Assembly: GCA_002633025.1 (NCBI GenBank)
Contig: NMRB01000074.1
Coordinates: 542,985-606,984, forward strand
From: Notospermus geniculatus
Lineage: Eukaryota; Nemertea; Pilidiophora; Heteronemertea; Lineidae
Length of the DNA stretch: 64,000 bases
Direction: 5' to 3'
The position numbers were made by a program, and so were the translations under genes. Numbering within the stretch: the first letter of the stretch is position 1; the number at the start of each line of letters is the position of its first letter. Positions 12,464 through 24,400 of the stretch are shown one piece after another. Under the pieces are notes generated by a model. That model was not told the origin of the DNA. It saw only the letters and a list, made by a program, of their open reading frames with translations, and did no database searches.

Positions 12464-14442
12464 ATGGCTGAAGGAACTGACAAAAGTTATAAATGGGAAA
12501 AGTTACGGGAGATGCCATCGAAAAGAGTCTTTGCCACGCCAGTTGCATTAGATGGCAAGATTTATATTCTTGGTGGATGTGATCATACTGGAATTCCTAT
12601 GGATCTCTTTGAAGTTTATAACACCAAAAATAACCGTTGGCAATCCCTTGCTAAAAGTCCCGTCCCGAGAGCAGGGTCAGCAATGGCTGTAGTAGGGAAA
12701 AAAATCTACGCTATTGGTGGTGTTGGCACAAAGCAGCAACCTTTGCCAAACGTAGATGTATTTGATACAGAAGCAAAAACTTGGAAGTCACTGCCTGATT
12801 TATCAACTGGTTTGATTGGAGTTGCAACAGCTGTAAGAGGTGAGCACAAGTCTGTCATGATTGAAGAATAGGTTAAGTAGGCCTACAGTTTTGCAGTGGC
12901 TTCTTTTAATAATAGTGAGAAAAACTCACCAGTTAGTGACACTACTGTTGCCTTTCAATTTCCTTTCATATACAATTTTTCAGATGGAAAAATCCTTGCT
13001 GTTGGGGGAATGAAGACAAACACTGATTGTTCTGATGGTTTTATGGTATTTGATCCAGAGACGGAGGTTTGGATCAGTAAGAAGTCAATGAACCATGCCA
13101 GATATGCCTCGGGTTGTTTCCTGGTCAATGATAGGTTGTACGTCATAGGTTGGTATAGAAAAAATGCTGTAGCTGGAATGTGTTTTCTGAATACCAAGGA
13201 ATTAACACCTAAAGTAGAGAACATTTGGGTGCACTTGTAACACTTGTAGGTCAGTGTATGGTCATTGAATGGCAGAAGTGTTTTGCTATGGTTCTTTATA
13301 AATGTTGGTTGTATGTATACTATAATCCAGCATTCTTATAGGTGGAAGATTTGGCCGAGATCCTGTGACGTCTCTGGAGGCCTATGATTTTCAGACCAAC
13401 GAGTGGAAAACACTGCCAGACCTTCCATCAAAGAGAGTGTTTCCAATGTACACAGCAACAGATACACATATCTTTAGCATTGGAGGACTTGTGAGTAAGG
13501 AAGAGGGATTCTCAGGAACTTGTGAAGTTTTTGATATTGAAAAGGGTGAGTTATAATACTTCAGATAACACAATGTTGATAATTGAAAATTAAGCCAACA
13601 AGAACTCACTGATGAACACTCCTCTCAGTCAGTGTTGAAGCATTTTGTTTTCTCAATCAAATTTCAAGGAAATAATTACACATTTTCAATTCTTTCTGCA
13701 GAGGAATGGACTGTTTCAGAAAACATGCCAACAGTTCGTGGTGATGGTGCCATTGGGGTTATCAATGGTAAAGTTATTGTGGCAGGAGGCTTAGGTAAAG
13801 AACTTTGGATTAAAGTTGATATCTTTTAACACAAAACTGTCCTGATACTCCTGTGGTATGGAGTTGATTTACAACATTTCCGCACAAGAATGAAGTCTTT
13901 TCCCAAATAATACATTGTCATAACATCTTCAAGCATAGGCGTAGCAAATCTAAATTCATACGACACACTGCCAAAACTTTATGGGCCGTATTCAAAAAGG
14001 GTGATCATCGCACGATTAAGACTTAGACGAGTGTAACTTCACTAAATGCACACACTTCCACCATGCATTTGACAAAGGTACACTCGTCTAAGTCTTAAAC
14101 ACCCTTTTTGAATACGGCCCAATATTTCTTGAACCTTCTCCCCTCTTTTCAGGTAATCAGGGAGCTCCTCAGAAAAAGGTTGAAGCATTTGATGTAACAA
14201 ATGGGTCTTGGACTACACTAGATGATATCCCCAATACCCATTGTTCTTGTGCCAATCTGATGTACAATAAAAAACTATATAATCGTTGGAGGGCTGTCCG
14301 TGAAAGGACCAAGTGGGACCCTGGAAGTGCTGGGCAGTTGTTGAATTTGAGCAATTTGGACTTTCATGTTCACATGAAGCTTAATGGGGTCAGGGTTGGG
14401 AGATGTACTTCTGATTTTACTAGTTTCATAGTCTCATCATGA
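12464..14442 (+). CDS. KLHDC8: Kelch domain-containing protein 8 (KLHDC8A/B-like), 5 exons, C-terminal frameshift
   Basis: This is a kelch beta-propeller protein; human KLHDC8B is linked to cytokinesis fidelity. Coding exons are 12464-12839, 12984-13148, 13342-13545, 13702-13794 and 14153-14442, all phase-1 junctions. The start is the ACAATGG context at 12464. Double-glycine kelch motifs appear as YILGGC, YAIGGV, LAVGGM, YVIGG, FSIGGL and VAGGLG. The order matches KLHDC8 (for example IGGRFGRDPVTSLEAY against human LGGRQGKLPVTAFEAF). In the last exon the frame breaks family homology after KKLY. Removing one A of the AA at 14281-14282 would read YIVGGLSVKGPSGT and stop at 14342-14344, the usual family ending (about 342 residues). 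As given, the frame runs on to a stop at 14440-14442 (375 residues). This may be a sequencing error or a real lesion. Confidence 0.9.
13982..14121. mobile_element. 140-bp MITE in KLHDC8 intron 4
   Basis: A perfect 21-bp terminal inverted repeat begins TGGGCCGTATTCAAAAAGGG and closes at 14121. A second inner inverted pair (TTAAGACTTAGACGAGTGTA against TACACTCGTCTAAGTCTTAA) makes most of the element fold on itself. It ends about 30 bp before the acceptor of the last exon. No coding capacity. Confidence 0.8.
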
Positions 14443-16008
14443 TGCATTACCCTGTAGTTGCGGACAAGTAAGAGAGAAATTTCCAAAGTTTCTGCACCAA
14501 ATTATGGGGAGTAATTTCTGCATTTTGTCCGAGTGTGCGTTTGCACTCAAGTGTTCATATAGTAGTCATTGTCTGTCTATGCACTGTTGGACCACTTTCT
14601 TTTTGGTGGCGCATTTGCTTTCTTTACAGTGTAAATTTACTCTAGTTTTCAATATTCAAAGGAATATGTGCCATTCCTTCTTCCATTTCTTGATAATCAA
14701 GTGTCATAAATTATCTGCCAGTTATTGAATCTGTAGAGCATTGCAGCCATATTTTGTTGGTGGATGTTTTACATCCAAGTTTATCTCACTTTTTATGTGA
14801 AACTCAGAATATTTTCATTTTAAATCCCTGAATATATCCGCGAATACATGTACAAGGTTATGAGTACAGGGTGCTTGAGGCCTTTGGTCATTTTAATACG
14901 TGTTTAAAGAATCTCCCAGTACTTACACCAAAGGATTACCAATGCCTGTTTTTCAAAAAGGATATGTAACTTTTGCCAGAAAGTGAGTGTCAAAACCTGT
15001 GATTATGACAATACATCGATGAACTGCTGATTTCGCCAAGTATGGAAATGCCTTGGTCCAATCAATATTTTGTTTGACTGCCACATTTCTTGGTTAGAAA
15101 GACATGCTTTGAGATGAACAGAATTGTGGATAAATTGCTTTTGTCAGTGGTGCTGCATTTTGAAACTGAATATGCTTATTGTATCGGAATAGAAATGCCT
15201 TTCTGCAAAAATAGATTTTTGCTTTCTGTTAAATTGTTGCTCTGCTGTGAGCCATTTTGTTGATTTTCATGAAAAATTTTGCAAAACTGAATTACAGCAT
15301 AGAGCCTTGTCTTTCTTCCATCATTCTCCCACAGAATAGATCTCAAAACATTGCTTGTGTATTAAATATTTAAGCTTAGATATTTATAGATTTTACTAGT
15401 CCATTGTACTTACCGGTACCGGTACTTGTACGAATTGAATCTGCACACTGGTCCATGTTTTCATTTAAAGTAAGAAATTCATTGGCAATTGAAATATCTT
15501 GAGATGTGTTTCATGTAGTTTTATACATGTAGTGCTTCCTATGACTGTATTCAGTGTTGAAAATAGCACTTAAATATTCATTATCAATTTCAAGGATCAA
15601 ACTCTGGATCACTGCCGAAACAAATGTTCATGTCTTGTGCTGTTGTTGCATTTTAGAATGGAAATTCTTGAACAATTTTCTACATGAAGGTTGGAATTAC
15701 CGGAAGCAGGTCATGGGGCGTTACACAGACCTGTCATCGTGAATGTAAATTCTGGTATTAGAATGAAATTGTTTCTGTGAAATTACTTGGCAGAAAGCAC
15801 TTTCCTTCGATTTTCACTGAAAAACCTGAATTTGTTGATGATCAAAATTTTCGGCAATAATGTAGGAACCAAAATGTAGTATAAATCTCTTTGAGGAATC
15901 CTTCATTAAGGAAATGACAGAGACAACTGGTGGATGTATAAGTTAATAACAATATCTATACATGTTGTGTCTTTTGTGTCCTTAAATGCTTTTAAACATT
16001 ATATATAT

Positions 16009-16025
16009 AATAAAAAAGAAATAAA
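16009..16025 (+). other. Candidate poly(A) signals for KLHDC8
   Basis: Two overlapping-range AATAAA hexamers on the plus strand, 1.6 kb after the coding end, in an AT-rich tract. Confidence 0.4.
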
Positions 16026-16198
16026 TTGATTTTGTACTCACAAAAAAGATTAGTTCCTGTTCATTGCCTGTCTCCTGCATGTAACATTATATTGCAGTAA
16101 TATTGATTGGCTTTGGGCCTATCCCAGGTTTTCCATTGGGGCTAGGCTATTTTCACTCTCAAGATATGACAAATCTACATTATTGAGGCACAGGTACC

Positions 16199-16490
16199 AA
16201 GGAGCCACGGTGGTGTAGTGGTTCGGGTCTTCGACTAGCGATCAGAGGGTCCGAATCCCACTGTGGCGTGAGACTTCGGGCAAGTCTCTTTGCCTTACTG
16301 GCCTCTCTCCATCCAGGTGTATAAATGGGTACCAGTTGCTCGGAAATGTTCAGGTTGTAGTGCTGAATGAGCAGCTCATCTGAGTTCTACTGAAAGGTTT
16401 CAGGACAGACAGGGGTCAAAGTGTAAAGTCAGATGACACCAGTCCTCTACCGTTGTTGATATCGGACTATAAACCCAAACTTAACTTTTT
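16199..16490 (+). mobile_element. tRNA-derived SINE
   Basis: The head carries a canonical RNA polymerase III A box (TGGTGTAGTGG near 16211) and a near-canonical B box (GGTCCGAATCC near 16248). It is followed by CCCACTGTGGCGTGAGACTT and a body with TGTATAAATGGGTACC typical of invertebrate SINE2 elements. The same B-box/GTGGCGTGAGAC junction occurs at 40720-40745. The 3' border is approximate. Confidence 0.75.
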
Positions 16491-17856
16491 AAAAAACTTT
16501 TAACATGCAAAGGGCTGCCCCAGGGCATCAGATTGCTTGAAGGTACCCTTGAAATGAATGGTTTTAGAGGCAATTGACATGTGTGCAGGACTCGGCAGAT
16601 GCTGCATCAAATTTGAGCCATAAACACCCTCCATAATGTCCAATCTGTAATGAATGAACACAGACAAATACCGGTACTTAAAAGTTTCATATAAAATTTA
16701 TTAAAAGCACTTTGAGAACTTCATAAAAGTTCTCTGAACTTTTCTATTGTGGTATACTGGCTTACAGATCTCAACACTACGATGGTCAACAGAATGCTAA
16801 AGAAAGGTCACTGAGGCTACAATCCAAGATCGGCATCACGCTTCATGCATTTACAGAAGATCAACAAGGATGGTGTACTCACTGACTTAGGGTATGGCAA
16901 AAAGAGGGCATAATTGCCTGATACATTTGTCAAAGAATGGGACTGGTACAAAGATTCCCCGTTGTTTTCAAAACTCAGGACTTGGTCATCGAACCAGTCG
17001 GTAAAGTCAGAAACACAGATTTGTCAGTTACTGACCCCTTCATCTATGCTACGTCTACCATTTATACACCATTGGTGCTGCAGAACTTCAAATTTCAACC
17101 TGTATTTCAAAAATCCTGAACCTCTGACTCAAGAAACATCACATATTCCCAAACATGAATTATGGTATGTACTCGGCCAAAGTGGAAAAAATCTTTTGTC
17201 TATAATCATTGTGATCCAACGTATATGTAAGTGATCCATTACCATACATTGATGATATTCATCCCCGATCTTCTCAACACCCTATATGATCTCTTTTTGA
17301 TGGTACCTGGAGGTAAGTACTTAAGACTTAGGAAAGAAATCCCAGCATTAAACAGCAATTTTCCAATCCATTATACAAATCAATTTAAGTAACTGTTAGA
17401 TCATTAGACTAGAGCATGGCATAAAACAAGCAATGTTGCCCCAATGACTTTGTTCCTGAAATGATTGAGGTATGTTCGTAAATTAGAACTACATGTAAAT
17501 GCAATTTATATAATTCATCCACATTGATGTTTTTACAGTGATCATTGACAGTGCAGTGTGCTAACTTGCTCACCACAAGCCAATTACAGACACCACCGCA
17601 GTAAAAATCTTTGTTCTGTGTGACACCATTGTCCCTTTACCGGTAAGTACATGTACTAAGGAATCTGAAAGTGGTGCTTCCCTGCAATTTTCAGAAAATT
17701 AAAAAGGTTGCTAGTATGCGTAAGTCATAAAAACAGAAAAATTGTCCTTCCTGAATTTGGGGCACTAGTGTTCAGTAACGATAACAGGCAATTTCAGGCT
17801 TGTCATAGTCAGGTTTGTCAACCTGATTCTTGCGAAGGTAAGACCCAGGCCATTGA

Positions 17857-17862
17857 TTTATT
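17857..17862 (-). other. Candidate poly(A) signal for PORCN
   Basis: TTTATT on the plus strand reads AATAAA on the minus strand, about 220 bp after the PORCN stop codon. Confidence 0.45.
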
Positions 17863-18078
17863 GAAAATGTAAGTACAATACACTCGTGCCATAGTAACTC
17901 AGTTCAACTAAAAATATATTGAGTGACATTTAAGTCAACACACAACTTCAGGCCAAATTTCTTTTCAAAAAATTACACCGGTTGTTTCAATCCTCCACAG
18001 ATGCACATTCATTGGGCTTTCTGGAGAATAAAGATTCATGTTTTGTTCCCCTCCAGCCTGTCAGCCTCCTTGGGCACT

Positions 18079-20342
18079 TCAGATGAGTAAATAGAACATA
18101 TAACAGGACAGAGCCACCCAGTGACTTGTGTAGCCCAGGTTGGCCCATTTGGATAATGTGTGCTCCATGGTGTAGCCCTGAAAATAAAATGAATTGAAAA
18201 TAGTGAATGAATCAGCTGTCAGTTCCCGAAGTCTGGGTTTTTTAAATACAAGTAATGAATCTCAGCACCAAATGAAGCACTGCCATAGATAACACTGGAC
18301 GAATTCTTAATGTACAGCTGGAGGAAACCGGAGTGCCTGTGAAAACTTGTACCCATGTCCTCTCTTCTCAAACAACATACCTTTTCTTGTTGTGAACTGC
18401 TATCAAACATCAATCCGAGATAGGCCAGGTGAAAAACAGTGAGGATACCGAAGGCTAGGTTGGCAAGGATAACATAAAAATGACCCTGAAACAGGAGATT
18501 TTTCAATCATGAACTGGAGAGTGACAATGTCATCTTGCTTTAAGGAGGAAAGGAGTTGCACTGTGGGATGCCAGCACATCAATGGTGACATTCAACACTT
18601 AGGAATAGCTCTAGGTGTACATACATACAGGGTGAGTTCAGTGCAATGGAGGATGAAACAACCCTGGACCAAATTAGCCTTTCTCTCACCCACATGAAAT
18701 ACAGAATGGGCCGGATCATTTTCATAGTCGTGATAGGACCAAAGAGAAACTTACTGCTTTGTACACATGTCCGCATTCAGGTTTACACCTTTTGGCTTGT
18801 ATGCAGGCATTGAAGATTTCAGACAGTCGATTTCTCAACACTGAAATGATCAAGTACACAATTCTCCAATCATACAACATTTCATCAGTTAATGTAACAT
18901 GGAAACTTTGCTTGATCTTAATTGGAAAAGAGACACATGCTATGTATACGGTACTCACCATATTCAACATAAGAGTAAAATCCTAAAGAAAACAGGACAG
19001 CCGCCAGCTGGAAATTCAGACCCTGAAATCAGAACCAAATATGGTAGCAAATCATGATACATCCACCGGTAAATATAACTCTTCAAAAGGTATAAAACTA
19101 CATGAAAGGAATGATTACATGTACTTACATGCAGTAATGCACTGGCAGCATAGGTGAGTATGATAGCAAAAAACGTACCAAAGCTTCTTGTTGTTTTGAA
19201 AATGTCTGAAATGTGTAACAAAACATGAACGAACACACTAACTGAAGACTTTATAACTGTATCATTCAACATGTCATGGAAGGTTATTCAGACTCCATCG
19301 GTCTAAAAATGTTTCTCAGGTTATCTTTTCAACAATAACATGTGTCCAGTATTGATACCTACATGTTTTTAACCNGGGCACCACGAATCCTGTGCCACTC
19401 CGTTGTATCCACAATAAAAATTTCACTGAAATGAACCACAGGAAGTTTTAGGGACTATAAAGTATTCACCACTTCACAAACAAAGCAAGTATTAACTGTA
19501 AACTGGAAATGCTGAATTCCATAGCCCTACATTGAGCATGATTTTTCAAATACCGGTAATCTACATTGTACATGTATACTATCATCACAGAAACAGAAAG
19601 AGATGGTCCAGCCACAAAAATACTTTGCTTACCATGTGACTAAATAAGATACAACAACAATAGCTGTTGATAGTCCACAGTATCCAGGTAATTTGGCTCT
19701 GCCAAGGATCAGCAAAATGTACGAAATGAAAGCAAGGGCGATAACAAAGACAATGTGTTCTTGGAAAAAGAGATGCAGCAGGAGCAGTCCCATGAAGGCA
19801 GAGCTCAGGTGGATCAACTGACGTGGAAGGAATGATAAACCGGTCACTTCAAATCCTGAAACAAGAAACAAATTTTTAACTTTTCCATAGACTGGTAAAT
19901 ACTCACAAAACTGAGGCCTTTTCAGAGTAGTTGAAGCTTTTGTCACAGGCTGGTGCGGGCTGGAAATCTGTATTCCCAAATCCCCAACTGAACTTCCTGC
20001 AGAAGTTCCACTCCCCTGGTACATGTTGGGAGGTAGAATGAACTTCAGGTTTTTTCAAATGAAAAGAGATTTATCTGTATGCCGCTTTTTCTTACCTTCT
20101 CCAACTGTGTGACTGATGAATTTACAAAGCAAACAAAGGACAACACTTGGCACCACATGGACAGAAGCTTGCTGTAAAGTGGGCAGAATGCATTTATCCA
20201 AAAGTTCAGGCAATGAGATTCGGGTGTAAATAGGTATCTCATCGACCCCTTCATTCAGAATATGGTCGATATCACCCACGTCATCTCCATAATATCCTGC
20301 AGGGAAGTCACTTCCCATCTCTGTGTAAATGTCCTCGGCCAT
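18079..20342 (-). CDS. PORCN: Protein-serine O-palmitoleoyltransferase porcupine; middle exons missing
   Basis: Porcupine is an ER multi-pass MBOAT enzyme that adds palmitoleate to a serine of Wnt proteins, needed for Wnt secretion. Minus-strand exons recovered are 20096-20342, 19633-19855, 19129-19205, 18959-19022, 18755-18840, 18381-18485 and 18079-18177. Family matches include TYAASALLH with the conserved MBOAT histidine, LAAVLFSLGFYSYVEYV, the cysteine cluster AKRCKPECGH, VFHLAYLGLMFD and the last exon TSHWVALSCYMFYLLI. The second exon ends in phase 2 but the next recovered exon needs a phase-1 predecessor. About 590 coding bases (roughly human residues 115-310) are absent. Only 427 bp separate these exons and an N sits at 19374, so an assembly gap is likely. 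Seven exons give about 300 residues of an expected 460-500. Confidence 0.92.
19374..19374. other. Ambiguous base, probable collapsed assembly gap
   Basis: A single N lies between two PORCN exons that should be separated by several more exons. It probably marks an unresolved join. Confidence 0.6.
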
Positions 20343-21447
20343 CTTCTACTTATACCGAAACAGCTAACGTCAACTCAATGTTTCATCAGGAAGGTAACAA
20401 GCCATGGAAATGATACGATCAACTCCTGAAATGACATGAGAAAAAAATGCGATTTCAAGGAAAGAATCACAGAAACACACATCATCATGGGTTAAAGCTG
20501 TATTCAGAGTAATATTTAGGCCACCCGATTCAAGTAGGCCAAGGATGTTCCAAGGATTAGATTCCAGGTAACAAAAACATAGTTTTCTAGGGTAGGCCTC
20601 TAGCATGACACTAGCGGCGATCGTGTAAAAAGGCCTCGGCCTAGGTCGTCTCTCTGCACATCCCATGTGATGTGATGTAATGTCACCAACATTAGGGAGG
20701 TTTAGAAATCAAACGATAAACGTAAACTTTACGACGACGTTATTTTTTATACCGGTACTACACATTAACCAGATTTTATATATCACTTTCGGTACAAAAA
20801 TAACATTGTCGTTAACGTTTACATTTATCATTTGATTTCTAAATCTCCCTATTAGGCCTAGCTTACGTTGCCTACCGTACGGCGTAGCCTAGGCCTACCA
20901 TTGCATTGGACCATGTCAAAACGTGTGCAGTCAGTCAGTGATGGCGATGCTCTTACTCTAAGTAGGTAGGTAGGCCTATGCTATGAACAACGACAATCAC
21001 ATAACATATTGATCTTGTCAGTGCTTTATAGGCTTTGGTGTACATCATCATGCAGGCCTGTATTATTTTGTATTATTTTGTACAGGAGTGTGCACGCCTG
21101 TCTGTACAAATGTATGGGAGTTGTGTGCACAAGTATAGGAGCAACCTACTATTGCAATTTTCTTATAGTAATTCGCAAAATGGTTTACCTATTTTCTTAC
21201 CTATTAAATATATATAAGTAAAGTCTGTAAACGGAGTTTAATGTGGTGCGATCGTAGACATGGAAGGTGGGAAAATGCACCAAAATTGACAATATTCGGG
21301 AAAAACTTGACAAACGGCCGCCATGTTTGTTTGATGACAACTGAAGTTCCACCGGCTGTCGGAAGGAGGCGCTGATCAAAATCACTTCCTGTAAATAAGG
21401 ATGAAAATTGTCTCTCTTCAAACGCTGTTTTCTCCGCCAAACACGTA
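20343..21447. promoter_or_regulatory. Divergent PORCN/PSTPIP upstream region
   Basis: 1.1 kb between two divergent start codons. It holds 5' leaders of both genes (not delimited), a 157-bp MITE at 20694-20850 and AGGCCTA-type simple sequence near 20860-20980. No core promoter element was placed with confidence. Confidence 0.4.
20694..20850. mobile_element. 157-bp MITE upstream of PORCN
   Basis: The left arm AGGGAGGTTTAGAAATCAAA is matched inverted at the right end (TTTGATTTCTAAATCTCCCT). The arms stay similar for about 65 bp. Flanks read ATT on both sides, or TA if the outer AT pairs are counted as target. It lies 350 bp upstream of the PORCN start. Confidence 0.8.
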
Positions 21448-24400
21448 ATGACTCGGATAACCAAGTTTGTAGATGCCTTTTGGGTACGTATCTGAACCTT
21501 TCATATCGTATTTTCAATTTTTACTCTTGTAGATCCTTTACTTTGCAGGTTTAAAAATGAGTTCCTGTCAGTGGCTTCTGACATGATGAGGATAGACAAG
21601 ACAGCTAGAGGTGGCCATTATCTGTATACATTGTATGGGACACATTTGTGATTTCTGTCATGTCATGAGTTCAGATCTGTCAAACAAACTGAAAGTGTTT
21701 GAGCTCATAATTTGTCGTCATTTTCTTGTGTAAGAATCTAACAGTCCATTCTGTTTGCCGGCCTTTTTAATTTGTTTGCAGTTGACTGAGATGGGATGGG
21801 ATGGGATGGGGGGGGGGGGTGTAGGTTGTACTTTTCTCAGCTCAGGTGATAGTTAGAATGGACTGGTGGCACAGGCGGACAAGCAGAGCTTTTCCGTTTC
21901 TAAGTTTCTACCATTCTTGAAAATGTGGTATCCCACACCTATCGTGTTATCTTGTGTATCAAGGCTATCATTATTCACTTAGGCCTAATTACTTAATTTC
22001 ACTTAATTTCAAGAAATCTATTTCTTTTGAACATTGCGTGGTAAGAAAATTATGAAGTCAGCTACAAGACAATTTCCTTCAAGACTTTGTGTTAAAAAGG
22101 TTTTGAATACCGGTACAGTATTTGGAAGCAAAGAAATACCAAGTTAGGACCTTGAAATTATTCATGTCATGTTATGTAATTGACTGACCAGGAAGTAGGC
22201 CAATTTCTGGTTAGTCACAGTGGGCCCTATATCCTGCATGTACTGGCTTTTTATTATGTTTGTCACTATGTTGTGATGATCAGTGAAATCAGTAGGCCTA
22301 CATGGATTTGTCCAGTCATCATGTGAGTTTGAAATCTGTCATGTCTTCTGTTCATGGAATTCATGATCTCTCAATCAACCAGCCTGTCCTTCATGATAAC
22401 CAAGTAACTTGTGACTTCAAATGTAAGTCAGTTTTCAAAAGCCCATGGATAGACTTCACTTGTTAGTACAGGACTCCCCAATCTCCATGCATGACCATCT
22501 TGATCTTGTTTAAAGAGATTGAACAGGATTATGTAGGACATTAGAATTGATAAAGAATTAACATTTATTGTTCGACCTTTATTGTTATGGACGTGCTTAA
22601 ACTGTTGGTGGAAGTCCTTGTCCTATGGCATTGTTAGTGATTTATCATGTTTTTTACCATCACACATAACACTTCCCTGACCCAGATGGCATGGATCCAG
22701 AATGGAACAGACACAGCCATGAAGCGTGCCACACATTGCTTTAGACTCACTTAGGCCTACATATGACTTAACGGTACTTAATTTATTGGCCTGAGCCGTC
22801 TCAATTTATTTTCCAATCTACCAAGGAATTTGATGAGCTAAGAAAAGCTTTATCATTATGACCTGTCGTGCAGATTATAATCTTATCAGGCATTTCAGGG
22901 AATCCCCTCCTTCCAACACTGGATTTTCATGTTGGATCTATTTTTGCTAGACTCAAAGCACAGTCATATTGCAGTGGCAGTGCTCCCAACTTTCATTTTC
23001 ACTACTTTCACTAAATGTTCATCAGAAATAAGAACTCATACTTGACCTACCATTTATAAGCAAGCAAAGCACTTTCCCAGAAGACACTCAGATGAAATAC
23101 ATGCAATGTTAGCAGGGCATATGTACCACTTACAACATCCACCGTCTGAAAGTGCTTCATATTACATTGATAAATACCCGGTAGATACCACATTTATATG
23201 ATTCCAGGGGACAGATTTCTGCAGCACAGCAGGGTTTGATGCATTGCATAAAAGATTAAAAGAAGGGCGTCAAGTCTGCAAGGATTTAGAAGAATTTTTC
23301 AAACAAAGGTCGGTGAGAGTCTGTGAAATTGAATAAGAAAAACAAAGGGTCTTGGAAACATTAGTATGTTGAATTCATTTCCTTGAGCTCTTTCATTTGA
23401 CTCAAATCTCGGTGAATACATTGTTGAAAACTGAATTACGTAAGAATACTGCATGCTTTAAGAGGATGCGATGATGGAGTTCCAGGGGGTACCTTTCATT
23501 TTCAAATTTCACCCCTCCAATCAACTGAATTCACACCCTTGCTCAATTTGCCTCCTTCATCCTCAGGGCAAAGATAGAGGAAGACTATGGAAAGGCTTTA
23601 ATGAAACTTTCACATTCGACTGGGGGTAGAGATGAAACAGGGTAAGGTTTTCCACAATCTTGGAGGGATTACGAACAGTAACAATGTCAGAGTTGAGTAT
23701 GGTAGTGGTAGCCGTGTTGATCGTCAGCAATATCGAAAGGAGGGTGGTAACACCAATTTCTAAGATCAACTTTTTAATTCTACATGTGAGGTACATGCTG
23801 ACTCTAGCTTACGACACTGACGGTGTATTCCTCAGGAGTGAGGCAAAATATTAGAACACAAGAATAGGAGTCAAATCAAAATCCCAGAATAAACAACAAC
23901 ATAATAAGTAATTAAGAAAGAGTTGCACAGAGAAACATCTAGCACTGATCTCTGAGTTTCTGGATTTGATTCCTGGTTATATATCCGATACCAAAAATAT
24001 TTTTGCCAATACTCATGTGATAGAGAGGGCGACTCTCTCTAACAGCGTAGGTAATGTGCATAATTTTATTTTCAGGACACTGCGAGTAGCATGGGAAACA
24101 TTAAAGCGGCAGATCGAGGTGGTTTCACAGATACACATCTCCTTGAGTGCGTCCATAATGGAAGAGGTGTCGCGTGTGAACGGCATTGTTGATAAGCACA
24201 GGGAGAAGAGGAAAACAGTTGAAGATGGTGTTAAGAAAGACCAGTCTACAAAAAAGTCACTTTATAAAAAGACACTTGATGTAAGTTGAACCTGACTGAT
24301 TCATCAGGGTGAGGATTAGGCTCAGGCTATGAACTTCAATGGGGCCATATTCACTCTGCTCCTTGTGACGTAGGGAGGTCAACATCTACACAATTCAAGT

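Larger units (their letters stand above)
14443..18078. other. KLHDC8/PORCN convergent intergenic region
   Basis: No coding exon recognised. It should contain the KLHDC8 3' UTR, with AATAAA at 16009-16014 and 16020-16025 as candidate ends, then a tRNA-like SINE near 16199-16490. The minus-strand PORCN 3' UTR follows, with a TTTATT (minus-strand AATAAA) at 17857-17862, about 220 bp beyond the PORCN stop. Between 16500 and 17850 I see nothing recognisable. Confidence 0.5.
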
